Made by a program: the position numbers and the translations under genes. Below are positions 43,888 to 43,981 of a DNA stretch of 43,981 nucleotides, piece after piece. A model generated the notes under the pieces. It had not been told where the DNA came from and ran no database searches. It saw only the letters and a list, made by a program, of their open reading frames with translations. This DNA is from Selenomonadaceae bacterium (GTDB lineage Bacteria > Bacillota > Negativicutes > Selenomonadales > Selenomonadaceae): positions 1-43,981 of the forward strand of contig JAFZIV010000044.1 of the NCBI GenBank assembly GCA_017554235.1, read 5' to 3'. How positions within the stretch are numbered: position 1 is the stretch's first letter; every line of letters starts with the position of its first letter.

Positions 43888-43981
43888 ATCAGCGAGAACC
43901 AAGCTGAATAAAAAAGTTTTAATACCGGTGGCTCGCCGGGAATTCACGACTGTGGAGTGTTACAGCAAACGTTAGTAGGTA
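43888..43981 (+). ncRNA. Putative structured leader RNA, truncated by the window
   Basis: Downstream of the promoter three stems follow in order: TCAGC/GCTGA (43889-43907), CCGG/CCGG (43925-43939) and CTGT/ACAG (43950-43965). No open frame is visible. I could not match it to a known riboswitch or leader; the structured 5' end suggests a regulatory leader for a gene outside the window. Confidence 0.35.

Overview
The window looks like a chromosomal piece from a motile, diderm member of the Firmicutes, most likely a Negativicutes (Selenomonas-like) bacterium. The evidence is the mix of gene sets. There are Firmicutes-type cell-division genes (yggS, sepF, ylmH, divIVA in a row), a Firmicutes-type flagellar order (flbD, fliL, fliM, fliY, cheY, fliO, fliP, fliQ, fliR, flhB) and a FliY that keeps its CheC-like domains. 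Alongside these are features of a cell with an outer membrane: giant RTX proteins with a type I-like C-terminus and a periplasmic histidine acid phosphatase. The DNA is AT-rich, TTG starts are common, and the octamer CCGCGCAG is strongly over-represented on both strands. No rRNA, tRNA, prophage or CRISPR array is visible.

Layout. 1-13573: two giant RTX repeat proteins, the first cut by the window edge, with near-identical C-termini. A decayed ecfT-like fragment lies between them and an intact ecfT follows the second, which suggests duplication of an RTX-ecfT unit. 13602-17921: ecfT, a glucose-1-phosphatase-like enzyme (-), a BspA-type leucine-rich repeat protein (-) and a FliB-type flagellin lysine methylase (+). 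17975-23766: a co-directional run yggS-sepF-ylmH-divIVA-lspA-rluD-murI-hypothetical with overlapping stops and starts, behind a good sigma-A-type promoter. 23769-26644: rbgA (-), an acyltransferase 3 gene whose frame is broken exactly at a G7 tract (+), and a P-loop kinase (-). 26755-34999: the flagellar export and switch cluster, all on the minus strand, with a glycosyltransferase gene inserted between fliP and fliQ. 35142-40581: UbiA-family prenyltransferase, a GIY-YIG/RepL-like fusion, a MacB-like permease (+), recR, a small secreted zinc-ribbon-like protein, a nitrilase-family amidase and a degenerate FtsZ-like protein. 40771-43981: a chemoreceptor, a structured IS605-like non-coding element, a sugar-binding lipoprotein, and a promoter with the start of an untyped structured leader.

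How the genes fit together. The flagellar block builds the export gate (FliO/P/Q/R, FlhB), the switch (FliM/FliY) and the signalling link (CheY). The methyl-accepting receptor feeds that system. FliB, and possibly the inserted glycosyltransferase, would modify flagellin. SepF, DivIVA, LspA and MurI serve division and envelope synthesis.

The points most worth a second look are: (1) a GTPase-dead FtsZ paralogue that has lost the glycine-rich tubulin signature and the T7 catalytic Asp but sits behind a near-consensus promoter; (2) the glycosyltransferase inside fliP-fliQ; (3) the fliP signal peptide, out of frame with its only good start because of an A6 tract; (4) the acyltransferase G7 tract, phased for either slipped-strand switching or -1 frameshifting; (5) the IS605-like structured RNA element; (6) the over-represented octamer. 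All calls come from reading the sequence; no searches were run.
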